Shown here: piece by piece, positions 1 through 8,738 of the stretch
Layout of the letters: every line of letters begins with the position of its first letter
Numbering within the stretch: position 1 is the first letter of the stretch
Assembly: GCA_934574045.1 (NCBI GenBank)
Contig: CAKTMK010000008.1
Coordinates: 1-64,000, forward strand
Direction of reading: 5' to 3'
Origin: an uncultured Oscillibacter sp.
Lineage (GTDB): Bacteria; Bacillota; Clostridia; Oscillospirales; Oscillospiraceae
DNA: 64,000 nucleotides
The notes under the pieces: model-generated
What the model was told of the DNA's origin: nothing
Databases searched by the model: none
Seen by the model: only the letters and a program-made list of their open reading frames with translations
Translations under genes and position numbers: made by a program

Positions 1-2
1 TG

Positions 3-93
3 TGGCGGAGAAGGAGGGATTCGAACCCTCGAAACCCTTGCGGGTTTACATGATTTCCAATCATGCGCCCTCGACCAACTAGGCGACTTCTCC
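3..93 (-). tRNA. tRNA-Ser (anticodon GGA)
   Basis: Read on the minus strand this is a class II tRNA of 91 nt with an encoded CCA end. The acceptor strands GGAGAAG and CTTCTCC pair. The anticodon arm is CATGA-TTGGAAA-TCATG, so the anticodon is GGA (serine UCC/UCU). There is a long variable arm (AAACCCGCAAGGGTTT) and a normal T arm (GAGGG-TTCGAAT-CCCTC). Confidence 0.96.
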
Positions 94-149
94 ATAGCTG
101 CTCCAGTGAACGGTACGTATTCACTTTGCTGTTGTAATACAGCTTTATC

Positions 150-177
150 ATTATATCAAAAATTATGAACTTGTCAA
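150..177 (-). promoter_or_regulatory. Sigma-A promoter of tRNA-Ser
   Basis: On the minus strand TTGACA (172-177) and TATAAT (150-155) are separated by 16 bp, both perfect consensus boxes, reading into tRNA-Ser about 55 bp downstream. The surrounding DNA is AT-rich, unlike the flanking genes. Confidence 0.85.
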
Positions 178-387
178 GCGGAAAATTTCCGGCTTCGAAA
201 ATTTTTCGTCCGGAACGGACGCGTTCCCACGTCCGGCGTTTTTCCGGCGGCGGGCCGCGTCCGGCCCGGTCCTTTCAGGCAAAGCGGCAAAAATTCACGA
301 AATGGATACAAAAACCGTGCTTTGCGTGGTATGATAGGCGGCGGAGCGGAGCGCAGAGCGCTCCGCCGGACAAAGGAGGAAGTCTCT

Positions 388-1302
388 ATGCTTGAATTTC
401 TGGAGGCGGAGGGCATCGACCCCGCACTGGTGCGGGAGATCCGGGCCTTTCGGGAAAAAAATCCGCTGACGGAGGATATGCAGGCGCGGGTCCCCGCGCC
501 CCGGTACCGCTATTACGGAAAGGAGATCTGGGAGCACGCCGCCGCCGCGCTGCTGTGCGGCAAGAACCTGCTGCTCACCGGTGGAAAGGCCACCGGCAAA
601 AACGTGCTCTCCGAAAATCTGGCCATGGCCTTCGGCCGCCCGGCGTGGAACGTCTCGTTCCACGTCAACGTGGACGCGGCGGGCCTGATCGGGTCCGACA
701 CCTTTGAGGACGGGCAGGTCCGGTTCCGTCCCGGCCCCATCTACCGCTGCGCCCAGAGCGGCGGCTTCGGCATCCTCGACGAGATCAATATGGCCAAAAA
801 CGAGGCGCTGGCCGTGCTCCACTCGGCGCTGGACTTCCGGCGCGTCATCGACGTTCCGGGCTATGAGCGCATTCCCATGGCGGATACCACCCGCTTCATC
901 GCCACCATGAACTACGGCTACGCCGGCACCCGGGAGCTGAACGAGGCCCTGACCTCCCGCTTCGCCGTGATCCAGATGCCCACCATCTCGCCGGAGAATC
1001 TGGACCGGCTGCTGGCCGGGGAGTTCCCGGCGCTGAAAAAGAAGTACCGGGAGCAGGCGGGGCGGCTGTTCTTCGACCTTCAGAAAAAGTGCGAAAACGC
1101 GGAGATCTCCACCAAGGCGCTGGACCTGCGGGGCCTTCTGGACGCGCTGGACCTGATGCGCGAGGGCGTTCCCGCCGGGGCCGCGCTGGACATGGGCATC
1201 ACCTATAAGGCGTTTGACGGCTACGAGCAGGGGCTGATCCGGGACGCCATCGCCATGCGGCTGTCCGCCAAGCTCACCCGGGCGGAGCTGTTCAGCGAGT
1301 GA
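388..1302 (+). CDS. MoxR-type AAA+ ATPase
   Basis: A 304-residue AAA+ ATPase of the MoxR/NorQ/CbbQ type. Walker A is GGKATGKN (residues 65-72), followed by Walker B GILDEIN (128-134) and a sensor-1-like FIATMNYGY, then TSRF. The ATG at 388 was chosen because AAAGGAGGA sits 8-16 bases before it; a longer in-frame start at 322 has no ribosome binding site. An extended -10 (TGGTATGAT, 330-335) may be the promoter, but no good -35 is seen. The next gene begins 4 bp later and encodes a VWA protein. MoxR ATPases typically work with VWA proteins as chaperones inserting cofactors or activating enzymes. The client here is unknown: no nitric oxide reductase, Rubisco or cobaltochelatase gene is nearby. 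Confidence 0.88.
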   Translation: MLEFLEAEGIDPALVREIRAFREKNPLTEDMQARVPAPRYRYYGKEIWEHAAAALLCGKNLLLTGGKATGKNVLSENLAMAFGRPAWNVSFHVNVDAAGLIGSDTFEDGQVRFRPGPIYRCAQSGGFGILDEINMAKNEALAVLHSALDFRRVIDVPGYERIPMADTTRFIATMNYGYAGTRELNEALTSRFAVIQMPTISPENLDRLLAGEFPALKKKYREQAGRLFFDLQKKCENAEISTKALDLRGLLDALDLMREGVPAGAALDMGITYKAFDGYEQGLIRDAIAMRLSAKLTRAELFSE

Positions 1303-1306
1303 CGCC

Positions 1307-3058
1307 ATGCTGACGCAGCATTACAGCGCACAGCAGCGGCGGGCGCTCAACCAGATCTGGACCGCCGCGGAGGAATACGGCTTCGACCCCATGTTCATGG
1401 CGTTTCACACCGACAAGACCCCAGACCTCTATATGAACTGCATCGTGGGCACCGTCCGGCGGCAGTACGGACCCAAAATGCCCCGGGAGCTGTTCGGCTC
1501 GTGGGCCGGGGACCGCCGCCAGTCCATGCTGGACGAGCTGGCGTGGCTGGCGCTGGAGAGCGCGGCCTTCGCCCGGGAGGTCGGCCAGCGCCCCATTCTG
1601 GCGGAGCTGCGCCGCGCCCATGCAGAGGACTTCTTCGGGCAGGAATACAAGCTCTCCCGGCAGGAATGGATGGCAAAAAACCAGCTGGTCTACACGCTTC
1701 AGACCGCCCGCTGGGCGGAGGTGCTGGGGCGGAAGCCGCCGCTGCTCTCCCCCCACGAGCGGCGGCTGCACGAGTCGCTGCGCTGCGGCGCGGAGCTGGA
1801 CGCGGACGGGCTGGCCGCCGCCGTCCGCGCGGCACTGGCCGAGGCGGGGTTGTTCAACGGTTCGGTGCGCGAACGCTCGCCCCTGCGGCTCCACTTCGAC
1901 GGGAAGTGGGCGCTGGCGCTGACCCGTCTCCTGCCCACGGAGATCGTCCACACGGACGTGGTGACGGTGAGCCGCTCCAGCGGGGCGACCGCCGGGGGAG
2001 ACGGCGCAAAGCTGGACATCCGCCGGGCGAAATTCCGCCTGAATGAAAACGCCGAGACGGACCGGCAATATATCGAGAGCTGCTTCGGCGTCTCCCTCTA
2101 CAAGCCGGAGGAGCTGGCCGCCATGGAACAGTCGCTGTGCACCGGCGACCATCAGGGCTGCCACCTGTGGATCACCGCTGGCATCCCGAACCCGGAAAGC
2201 GCCCGCAGCGGTGAGTCCCGCCGCCTGACGGAGGACGCCGCCCTCCAGTATCAGCGCAATCAGGAGGCGTTCGCCAAGGACATCGACCTGAACCGCAGCG
2301 CCATCCTGCGCCTGACAGAGCAGATCCGCAGCTGTATGCAGGTCCACAGCCAGATGGAGGAGGAGCCGTCCCGGGCGGGACGGCTGAACGGTCCCCGGGT
2401 CTGGCGCGCCGCGGTGCTGAAGGACGGACGCGTGTTCCTACGGCAGAACGCCGTGGACCGCCCCGGCTTTTCCGTGGACCTGCTGCTGGACGCGTCCTCG
2501 TCCCGGCTGCACTGTCAGGAGGTCATCTCCGCTCAGGGCGTGATCCTGGCCCAGAGTCTGGAGCAGTGCGGCATCCCGGTGCGGGTGTCCAGCTTCTGCA
2601 GCCTGCGGGGATATACGATCCTGCGGGTGCTCAAGCGCTTTGAGGACAAAAACGGCAGCCGCCGGGCGTTCCGCTATTTCGCCTCCGGCTGGAACCGGGA
2701 CGGACTTGCCCTGCGGGCGGCGGGTGAGCTTTTGAAGACCGCCCCCGGCGAGCGGCATCTGCTCCTGCTGCTGACCGATGCCAGCCCAAACGACAGCCAC
2801 CGCATCCCCCCCAACGGGAAAAATCCGCTGGGCCGGGATTATTCGGACCGCGCCGCGGTGGAGGACGCCGCGCAGGAGGTCCGCGCTCTGCGCCGCCGGG
2901 GCGTGCGGGTGGCGGCGGTCTTTATGGGAGAGAACAGCTCCGTCCCCGCGGCGGAGGAGATCTACGGCCGCAGCCTTGCCCGCATCCGCAGCATGGACCA
3001 GCTGGCCGGAGCCGCCGGGACGCTGATACAGAACGAGATCCGCGAACTTTCTGACTGA
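1307..3058 (+). CDS. VWA-domain protein, partner of the MoxR ATPase
   Basis: A 583-residue protein whose C-terminal third is a von Willebrand factor A domain. The MIDAS motif DASSS lies at residues 395-399, and a later LLLLLTDASPND matches the acidic end of a VWA domain. The N-terminal 360 residues are mostly helical and I cannot assign them. It starts 4 bp after the ATPase stop, so the two are co-transcribed and probably translated together. The arrangement resembles NorQ-NorD and CbbQ-CbbO pairs, in which the VWA protein recruits the ATPase to a target enzyme. It has no signal peptide or membrane segment, so it is probably cytoplasmic. The target is not deducible from the window. Confidence 0.82.
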   Translation: MLTQHYSAQQRRALNQIWTAAEEYGFDPMFMAFHTDKTPDLYMNCIVGTVRRQYGPKMPRELFGSWAGDRRQSMLDELAWLALESAAFAREVGQRPILAELRRAHAEDFFGQEYKLSRQEWMAKNQLVYTLQTARWAEVLGRKPPLLSPHERRLHESLRCGAELDADGLAAAVRAALAEAGLFNGSVRERSPLRLHFDGKWALALTRLLPTEIVHTDVVTVSRSSGATAGGDGAKLDIRRAKFRLNENAETDRQYIESCFGVSLYKPEELAAMEQSLCTGDHQGCHLWITAGIPNPESARSGESRRLTEDAALQYQRNQEAFAKDIDLNRSAILRLTEQIRSCMQVHSQMEEEPSRAGRLNGPRVWRAAVLKDGRVFLRQNAVDRPGFSVDLLLDASSSRLHCQEVISAQGVILAQSLEQCGIPVRVSSFCSLRGYTILRVLKRFEDKNGSRRAFRYFASGWNRDGLALRAAGELLKTAPGERHLLLLLTDASPNDSHRIPPNGKNPLGRDYSDRAAVEDAAQEVRALRRRGVRVAAVFMGENSSVPAAEEIYGRSLARIRSMDQLAGAAGTLIQNEIRELSD

Positions 3059-3139
3059 TTGCCTAAATTTCCTGCAAAATTTTTTAACCTTTTGGCCAAT
3101 ATTTTGCCGAACTTTGTTAAAAAAATGTGAATATTGGGG

Positions 3140-3168
3140 TTGAAAAACAAGGTGGGCCGTCCTATAAT
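3140..3168 (+). promoter_or_regulatory. Promoter of the cstA-family gene
   Basis: TTGAAA (3140-3145) and TATAAT (3163-3168) lie 17 bp apart, about 70 bp before the TTG start at 3238. The 3059-3237 gap is markedly AT-rich. Confidence 0.85.
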
Positions 3169-3237
3169 AGGTCACTGGAAAGAGCCATTCCGCGTTTTTC
3201 GATGCAGAACGGCTAAAAAAAGAGGGAGGCAATAACC

Positions 3238-4737
3238 TTGATTAGTTTTCTGATTTGTCTGGCCCTGCTGGTTGGAGGCTACTTTACTTACGGTAAAGTC
3301 GTCGACAACACGTTCGGCCCGGACGACCGCGAGACGCCCGCCGTCCGCATCAACGACGGTGTCGATTACGTCGTGATGCCCCAGTGGAAGCTGTTCCTCG
3401 TTCAGCTTCTGAACATCGCCGGCCTCGGCCCCATCTTCGGCGCCATGCAGGGCGCTCTGTGGGGTCCCGTGGTGTTCCTGTGGATCACCTTCGGCACCAT
3501 CTTTGCCGGCGGCGTTCACGATTACTTCTCCGGCATGATCAGCGAGCGCAACGATGGCGGCTCCATTGCTGAGGTCACCGGCAAATATCTGGGCGGCGCC
3601 ATGCAGAACGTGATGCGCGTGTTCTCCGTGGTCCTGCTCATCATGGTGGGCACCGTGTTCGCGGTTGGCCCTGCCGGCCTGATCGTGACCCTGTGCAAGA
3701 ACAACGGCGCGTCCGGCCTTGTGACCACCACGCTGTTCTGGCTCATCATCATTCTGGTGTACTATTTCATCGCCACCTTCATCTCCATCGACAAGATCAT
3801 CGGCAAGGTCTATCCCCTGTTCGGCCTGTGCCTGATTATCATGGCCGTGGGCGTGATCATCGGCATCTACACCAACCCCGATTTCACCATCCCCGAGATC
3901 TGGACGCATTTCTATAACATGCATCCCTCCGCGACCCCCATCTGGAGCTTCATGTTCATCACGGTGGCCTGCGGCGCGATCTCCGGCTTCCACTCCACGC
4001 AGTCTCCCCTGATGGCTCGCTGCATGAAGAGCGAGAAGCAGGGCCACATGGTGTTCTACGGTGCAATGGTCTCCGAGGGCGTGATCGCTCTGATCTGGGC
4101 CGCCGCCGGCTGCGCGCTGTATGAGGTCACCAACGGCCTGAACACCGGTCTGGCCGCCGCTCTGGCTGAGGGCCAGTCCGCCGCCATCTATGACGTCTGC
4201 TCCAAGACCATGGGCGGCGTGGGTATCGCGCTGGCTATGATCGGCGTGGTCGTCTGCCCCATCACCTCCGGCGATACCGCGTTCCGTTCCGCCCGTCTGA
4301 CCCTGTCCGACTGGTTCAAGATCGATCAGGGCTCCTATGCCAACCGTCTGAAGCTGTGCATCCCCGTTCTGGGCGTAGGCGCCATCCTCGGCATCGGCAA
4401 CGCGCTGGGCTACATCAACTACACCGTGATCTGGCGTTACTTCAGCTGGACCAACCAGACTCTGGCCATGATCGTTCTGTGGGCTGCGTCCATGTTCCTG
4501 TTCGTTGAGAAGAAGAACTATTGGATCACCGCCGTCCCCGCCACCTTCATGAGCGCGGTGTCCTGCACCTACTTCATCCTGGCTCCCGAGTGCCTGGGCG
4601 GTCTGGTCAACGCCAAGACCGCCGAGGGCGCCGTGATCTACAACACCGCTGTGGCTTATCCCATCGGCATCGTGTTTGCCATTGCGATGCTGCTCCTCTT
4701 CCTGCGCGCCACCAAGAAGAAGGCCGCGCAGAAGTAA
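3238..4737 (+). CDS. cstA: CstA-family carbon starvation / peptide-pyruvate transporter
   Basis: A 499-residue integral membrane protein with about a dozen hydrophobic segments. It matches the short Firmicutes form of the carbon-starvation CstA family in its N-terminal NTFGPDDRETPA, the GPIFGAMQGALWGP stretch, and GGVHDYFSGM. Family members are linked to uptake of peptides or pyruvate by proton symport. The start is a TTG at 3238, chosen because AGAGGGAGG ends 8 bases upstream and the next ATG is deep inside the conserved region. It is monocistronic, with its own promoter (3140-3168) and a terminator at 4770-4810. Codon use is more biased to C/T-ending optimal codons than its neighbours, suggesting high expression. 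No CstA-type regulatory two-component system adjoins it. Confidence 0.9.
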   Translation: MISFLICLALLVGGYFTYGKVVDNTFGPDDRETPAVRINDGVDYVVMPQWKLFLVQLLNIAGLGPIFGAMQGALWGPVVFLWITFGTIFAGGVHDYFSGMISERNDGGSIAEVTGKYLGGAMQNVMRVFSVVLLIMVGTVFAVGPAGLIVTLCKNNGASGLVTTTLFWLIIILVYYFIATFISIDKIIGKVYPLFGLCLIIMAVGVIIGIYTNPDFTIPEIWTHFYNMHPSATPIWSFMFITVACGAISGFHSTQSPLMARCMKSEKQGHMVFYGAMVSEGVIALIWAAAGCALYEVTNGLNTGLAAALAEGQSAAIYDVCSKTMGGVGIALAMIGVVVCPITSGDTAFRSARLTLSDWFKIDQGSYANRLKLCIPVLGVGAILGIGNALGYINYTVIWRYFSWTNQTLAMIVLWAASMFLFVEKKNYWITAVPATFMSAVSCTYFILAPECLGGLVNAKTAEGAVIYNTAVAYPIGIVFAIAMLLLFLRATKKKAAQK

Positions 4738-4769
4738 GCGGACGCATTCCGTTTGCATTCTTTCACGCG

Positions 4770-4810
4770 CTGCCAGCCGCTGCTTTTCAACAGCGGCTGG
4801 CAGACTTTTT
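4770..4810 (+). terminator. Rho-independent terminator after cstA
   Basis: A 13-bp stem, CTGCCAGCCGCTG with CAGCGGCTGGCAG, around CTTTTCAA and followed by ACTTTTT. Confidence 0.88.
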
Positions 4811-4825
4811 CAGCAGGAGGCTTCT

Positions 4826-5839
4826 ATGATCTTCAAACCGGTACAGTTGGGCCGCCACCGTCTGGAGGACGGCGCGCTGGCCGCCGATAAAAAGAGCTGC
4901 AAGCGCTTCGGTCCCTGCGGCGTCGGGGAAGAGGCCCTGTATCTCAACAGCTTCTATATCGAGCGCCGCTTCTACGTCACGTACGACTCCATCACCCGCG
5001 TGTTCAAGCGGGTGGCCATGAGCAAGGGCGGCTTTTCCAAAAAGGGTGTGTTCGCGTCCATGCCGTACCTCGTGGTGGAGTATGACGGCGGGAAGGAAAA
5101 GCAGTGCAACTTCAAATATGAGGAGCAGGTGGACCAGCTTCTGGCCTATCTCGGCCAGAAGCATCCGGAGATCACGCTCGTCAGCGCCGCAGCGGAAAAA
5201 AAGCTGCTCCAGCGGGAGCAGGAGCAGGCCGCCGCCAAAAAGGAGGACCTGCCCAAGTCCGCGGAGCGGAGCATCGAGACGCTGGAAAAGGCTGCGGACT
5301 ATCTGGATAAGAAGCCCGCGCTGGCGCTGGAGCTGAGCCAGTCCGCCCGGCGCAAGCGGGCCTTCCTGTGCAGCAAGCCCGTCTATCGCTGGGTCGCGCT
5401 GGCCATCACGCTGCTGGGCGTCGCCGCGCTGGGATACGGCATTTACCACTTCGTCCGCAAGGACGACTTCGGCGTGTATTTCGCGCTGTTCGGCTTCGCG
5501 GCCATCTTCATGTTTTCCGGCGCCAGCGTTCTGCCCACCGCCCGCAATAACCGGACGGCCATCATGGAGCGGGCCAAAAAGGCACAGGAGGCCATGGAGA
5601 GCTACCTCAGCTTTTATCCGGACGGCACGTTCCCGCTTCCCGCGCGATACGCCCATCCGGTGGTGCTCAAGCGGATGCGCCGGGCCATCGAGTCCGGCCG
5701 GGCCGTGGGCCTGCCGGAGGCGCTGGAGATCGTCAAGCAGGACCTGAAGGCCCTGAACTCCAGCGTGGAGGTGGAGCAGGAGGAGTATGACGAGGTGGTG
5801 GCCGTAAAGGCCCTGTTCCTCAACGAGGACTACCGCTGA
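4826..5839 (+). CDS. Conserved membrane protein of unknown function
   Basis: A 337-residue protein I cannot place in a named family. Residues 1-115 look like a small soluble beta-rich domain (YVTYDSITRVFKR, YLVVEYDGGKEK), reminiscent of a bacterial PH-like fold. A charged, probably coiled-coil region (EREQEQAAAKKED) follows. Two membrane segments lie near residues 190-235 (WVALAITLLGVAALGYGIYHF and VYFALFGFAAIFMFSG), and the tail is helical and soluble. ATG at 4826 follows AGGAGG (4815-4820); upstream in-frame codons overlap the cstA terminator and are unlikely to be translated. It stands alone between two terminators. The similarity of its N-terminal domain to a PH fold, and the PH protein on the opposite strand, may be coincidence. 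Confidence 0.72.
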   Translation: MIFKPVQLGRHRLEDGALAADKKSCKRFGPCGVGEEALYLNSFYIERRFYVTYDSITRVFKRVAMSKGGFSKKGVFASMPYLVVEYDGGKEKQCNFKYEEQVDQLLAYLGQKHPEITLVSAAAEKKLLQREQEQAAAKKEDLPKSAERSIETLEKAADYLDKKPALALELSQSARRKRAFLCSKPVYRWVALAITLLGVAALGYGIYHFVRKDDFGVYFALFGFAAIFMFSGASVLPTARNNRTAIMERAKKAQEAMESYLSFYPDGTFPLPARYAHPVVLKRMRRAIESGRAVGLPEALEIVKQDLKALNSSVEVEQEEYDEVVAVKALFLNEDYR

Positions 5840-5867
5840 GCCGCCTGTATCAAAAAATGCGTCAAAA

Positions 5868-5897
5868 GCGGCCCGGTCTCTTGCGAGACCGGGCCGC
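5868..5897. terminator. Bidirectional terminator between convergent genes
   Basis: A 13-bp perfect stem, GCGGCCCGGTCTC / GAGACCGGGCCGC, with a TTGC loop. The minus-strand side is followed by TTTTGACGCATTTTTT and the plus side by TCCGCTTT, so it best serves the minus-strand guaA operon but can also close the gene ending at 5839. Confidence 0.8.
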
Positions 5898-5965
5898 TCC
5901 GCTTTATCCCTGCGCCGGCTTTACCGTCCACAGGCCGCGTTTACTCCGCGCGGCGGGGAAGAGGA

Positions 5966-6352
5966 TCACTGCAAAACGTACTCCGAGATCATCCGGCCGA
6001 TCTTGGCGATGTCCGCGCCGCCCTTGAACTCAAACTTGGCGGTAAAGGAGTTCGTAAACGTCAAGAACAGCTCCGAATCCGAGAACAGCTCCGCAAAGCC
6101 GGGGGTCTGGATGGAGAAATACTGGATCTTGGAATAGGGCATGACGCTGTAGCATCTCCGCTTTCCGGTGATCCCCTGAACGTCGATGGCAATGATCCGC
6201 TTATTCGTAAAAACGAGCTGATCCCGAACGGTCTGGAACGCCATCTCCACCGTCTCGCCATTGATGAGGAGCGCCGTCACTTCCTTTTTGACCGAGTCGA
6301 CTTTGATCTGCTTCAGATTCCATACCGAGTCCTGATTGAAATTCACAGCCAT
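5966..6352 (-). CDS. Bacterial PH-domain protein
   Basis: A 128-residue cytoplasmic protein that fits the small bacterial pleckstrin-homology (bPH) family over nearly its full length. Residues 35-60 hold the hallmark VRDQLVFTNKRIIAIDVQG, followed by KIQYFSIQTPG and a C-terminal helix. AGGAGG lies 8 bases before the ATG. It begins 43 bp after the guaA stop and may be read through from xpt-guaA. Family members are often of unknown role; some bind lipids or proteins. No catalytic residues are expected. Confidence 0.82.
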   Translation of the reverse strand: MAVNFNQDSVWNLKQIKVDSVKKEVTALLINGETVEMAFQTVRDQLVFTNKRIIAIDVQGITGKRRCYSVMPYSKIQYFSIQTPGFAELFSDSELFLTFTNSFTAKFEFKGGADIAKIGRMISEYVLQ

Positions 6353-6395
6353 AACCGTTTCCTCCTATGTCGTTGTCCGTTTGATCCGCGGGAGG

Positions 6396-7931
6396 TCATT
6401 CCCACTCGATAGTCGCGGGGGGCTTGGAGGTGATGTCGTATACGATGCGATTGATGTGGGGGACCTCGTTGACGATGCGGGTGCTCACGCGGTCCAGCAC
6501 GTCATAGGGGATGCGGGTCCAGTCGGCGGTCATGAAGTCTGTCGTGGTCACGCTGCGCAGCGCCAGCGTGTAATCATACGTCCGCCCGTCGCCCATGACG
6601 CCCACGGAGCGCATATTCGTCAGCACGGCGAAATACTGGTTCATGGTCTGCTCCAGATGGGCCTTGGCGATCTCGTCCCGGAAAATGAAGTCCGCAAGGC
6701 GCAGGGTGTCCAGCTTCTCCTTCGTGATCTCGCCGATCACGCGGATGGCAAGGCCCGGGCCGGGGAAGGGCTGGCGCATGACCAGATACTCCGGCAGGCC
6801 AAGCTCCCGGCCAAGCTGGCGGACCTCGTCCTTAAAGAGCATCCGCAGCGGCTCGATGATCTCCTTGAAGTCCACATAGTCCGGCAGGCCGCCCACATTG
6901 TGGTGGCTCTTGATGACGGCGGACGCGCCCAAGCCGGACTCGATCACGTCCGGATAAATGGTGCCCTGCACCAGATAGTCCACCCGGCCGATCTTCTTGG
7001 CCTCCGCCTCAAAGACGCGGATAAACTCCTCGCCGATAATCTTGCGCTTGCGCTCCGGCTCCGTGACGCCGGCCAGCTTGCCCAGAAACAGCTCCTCGGC
7101 GTTGGCGCGGACGAAGTTGATGTCCCACTTTTTGAAGGCGGCCTCTACCTCGTCGCCCTCGTTGAGGCGCATCAGGCCGTGATCCACAAAAACACAGGTG
7201 AGCTGACTGCCCACGGCCTCCGCCACCAGCGCGGCGGCCACGGAGGAATCCACGCCGCCGGACAGGGCCAGCAGCACCTTCCCATCGCCGACCTTCTCCC
7301 GGATCCGGCGGATGGCAGTATCCTTGTAGTCGCCCATGGTCCAGTCGCCCGCCGCGCCGCAGACCTCATAGAGGAAGTTGCGGATCATGTCGGAGCCGTG
7401 CTGGGTGTGGTTGACCTCGGGGTGGAACTGAACGCCGTAAAACCCGCGGCTCTCGTCGCAGATGGCCACATTGGGGCAGGCGTCGGAATGGGCCACCAGA
7501 GAAAAGCCCTCCGGCACCTTTTCCATATAGTCCCCGTGGCTCATCCACGTCACGCCCTGGGCGGGCAGTCCCTTGAAGAGCTTGCAGTCCGTGCTGAAAT
7601 ATGTCTCGGTCTTGCCGTACTCCCGGGCGGTGTCCTCCGTTCCGGCGGTGACTCTGCCGCCCAGATTGTGGGCGATGAGCTGGCAGCCGTAGCAGATGCC
7701 CAGAATGGGCACGCCCATCTGGAACACGGCGGGGTCCACCTGGGGAGAGGCGGGATCGTACACGCTGTTGGGCCCGCCGGTGAAGATAATGCCGATGGGC
7801 TGCTCCGCCCGGAGCTGCTCCAGCGGAGTGGTATAGGGCTTGACCTCGCAGTAGACATTGCACTCGCGGACGCGGCGGGCGATGAGTTGGTTATACTGCC
7901 CGCCGAAGTCCAGAACAATCACCTTCTGCAT
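6396..7931 (-). CDS. guaA: GMP synthase (glutamine-hydrolysing)
   Basis: A 511-residue full-length GuaA that converts XMP, glutamine and ATP to GMP in the last step of guanine nucleotide synthesis. The class I amidotransferase domain has nucleophile Cys80 (GICYGCQ) and the His170/Glu172 pair (FHPEV). The ATP pyrophosphatase P-loop SGGVDSS is at 224-230, and the C-terminal dimerisation domain ends in KPPATIEWE, as usual for the family. The start codon is 1 bp after the xpt stop, so xpt-guaA forms an operon combining XMP salvage and amination. Confidence 0.97.
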   Translation of the reverse strand: MQKVIVLDFGGQYNQLIARRVRECNVYCEVKPYTTPLEQLRAEQPIGIIFTGGPNSVYDPASPQVDPAVFQMGVPILGICYGCQLIAHNLGGRVTAGTEDTAREYGKTETYFSTDCKLFKGLPAQGVTWMSHGDYMEKVPEGFSLVAHSDACPNVAICDESRGFYGVQFHPEVNHTQHGSDMIRNFLYEVCGAAGDWTMGDYKDTAIRRIREKVGDGKVLLALSGGVDSSVAAALVAEAVGSQLTCVFVDHGLMRLNEGDEVEAAFKKWDINFVRANAEELFLGKLAGVTEPERKRKIIGEEFIRVFEAEAKKIGRVDYLVQGTIYPDVIESGLGASAVIKSHHNVGGLPDYVDFKEIIEPLRMLFKDEVRQLGRELGLPEYLVMRQPFPGPGLAIRVIGEITKEKLDTLRLADFIFRDEIAKAHLEQTMNQYFAVLTNMRSVGVMGDGRTYDYTLALRSVTTTDFMTADWTRIPYDVLDRVSTRIVNEVPHINRIVYDITSKPPATIEWE

Positions 7932-7932
7932 C

Positions 7933-8511
7933 TCAGTCCTCCTCCCGGAACACGATGTTGCCCGGCTCCGCAGACTCGATGATGGCGAGGGACTTGAGAT
8001 TCATCCCGGCGGCGCGCAGGCGGTCGCCGCCGCCCTGAAAACCCTTTTCCACGGCGCAGCCGATGCCCACCAGCGTGGCGCCTGCGGCGGTCACGATGTC
8101 GCACAGGCCGCGCATGGCCTCGCCGTTGGCCATGAAATCATCGATAATAAGAACCTTGTCGTCGGGGGAGAGCCACTCCTTGCTGACCAGCAGCGTCACC
8201 TTTTTCTTATAGGTGTAGGAAAAAATATCGCTCTGGTAAAGGCCTCCCTCGATGTTGTCGCTCTTGGCCTTCTTGGCAAAGATCATGGGCTTGTGGAAGT
8301 GGCGCGCGCAGATCGCGGCCAGCGCGATGCCGCTGGCCTCCGCCGTGAGGATCACGGAGACGCCGCTCATGTCGAAGTATTTTCCGAATTCCTCGGCGAT
8401 GTGCTCCATCAGCTCCGTGTCGATGCGGTGATTCAAAAAGCCGTCCACCTTGATGATATTGCCGGGCAGGACCTTGCCCTCCTTTGCGATGCGGTCCTTC
8501 AGTTCCTGCAT
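7933..8511 (-). CDS. xpt: Xanthine phosphoribosyltransferase
   Basis: A 192-residue type I phosphoribosyltransferase that makes XMP from xanthine and PRPP. It has the Xpt N-terminus ([25 protein letters not shown]), and the PRPP loop reads [14 protein letters not shown]. The ATG at 8511 follows CGGAGGGGG by about 7 bases; a longer in-frame extension to 8742 crosses the promoter and is rejected. XMP made here feeds GuaA encoded directly downstream. No purine riboswitch fits in the roughly 55-nt leader between the predicted promoter and the start, unlike xpt leaders of Bacillus. Confidence 0.94.
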   Translation of the reverse strand: MQELKDRIAKEGKVLPGNIIKVDGFLNHRIDTELMEHIAEEFGKYFDMSGVSVILTAEASGIALAAICARHFHKPMIFAKKAKSDNIEGGLYQSDIFSYTYKKKVTLLVSKEWLSPDDKVLIIDDFMANGEAMRGLCDIVTAAGATLVGIGCAVEKGFQGGGDRLRAAGMNLKSLAIIESAEPGNIVFREED

Positions 8512-8572
8512 ATGCTCTGTCCCCCTCCGTTTGTTGCGCCTCCCGCCGGGAAGCGTATTTTTCATCATTCCT

Positions 8573-8601
8573 ATTATTATGGATAAAGCGGGATTTTTCA
8601 A
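8573..8601 (-). promoter_or_regulatory. Promoter of xpt-guaA
   Basis: On the minus strand TTGAAA (8596-8601) and AATAAT (8573-8578) are 17 bp apart. This would give a short leader of roughly 55 nt before xpt. Confidence 0.65.
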
Positions 8602-8687
8602 CTGTTTTTCCCCACAAAAACCTCGTTCTTTGCATACGGCGCTTGTGGATTTTGTCCTTGACAGGCGAACGCGCGCGCCCTGTCCGG

Positions 8688-8733
8688 AAAAAACAGCGCG
8701 CCGGGGCGGCGGGAGAGCCTCCCGCCGCCCCGG
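8688..8733 (-). terminator. Terminator after the Mrp-family gene
   Basis: A 14-bp stem, CCGGGGCGGCGGGA / TCCCGCCGCCCCGG (8701-8714 with 8720-8733), followed on the minus strand by CGCGCTG and six T residues (8693-8688). It starts 6 bp after the stop at 8739. Confidence 0.85.
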
Positions 8734-8738
8734 TGTGT

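Noticed and set aside
3172..4758. Minus-strand frame (about 528 codons) across cstA
   Set aside because: His/Gly/Asp-rich shadow with no domain signature; the plus-strand transporter has clear motifs, promoter and terminator.
8512..8600. Purine riboswitch before xpt
   Set aside because: The leader from the predicted promoter is only about 55 nt and lacks the conserved purine aptamer core.
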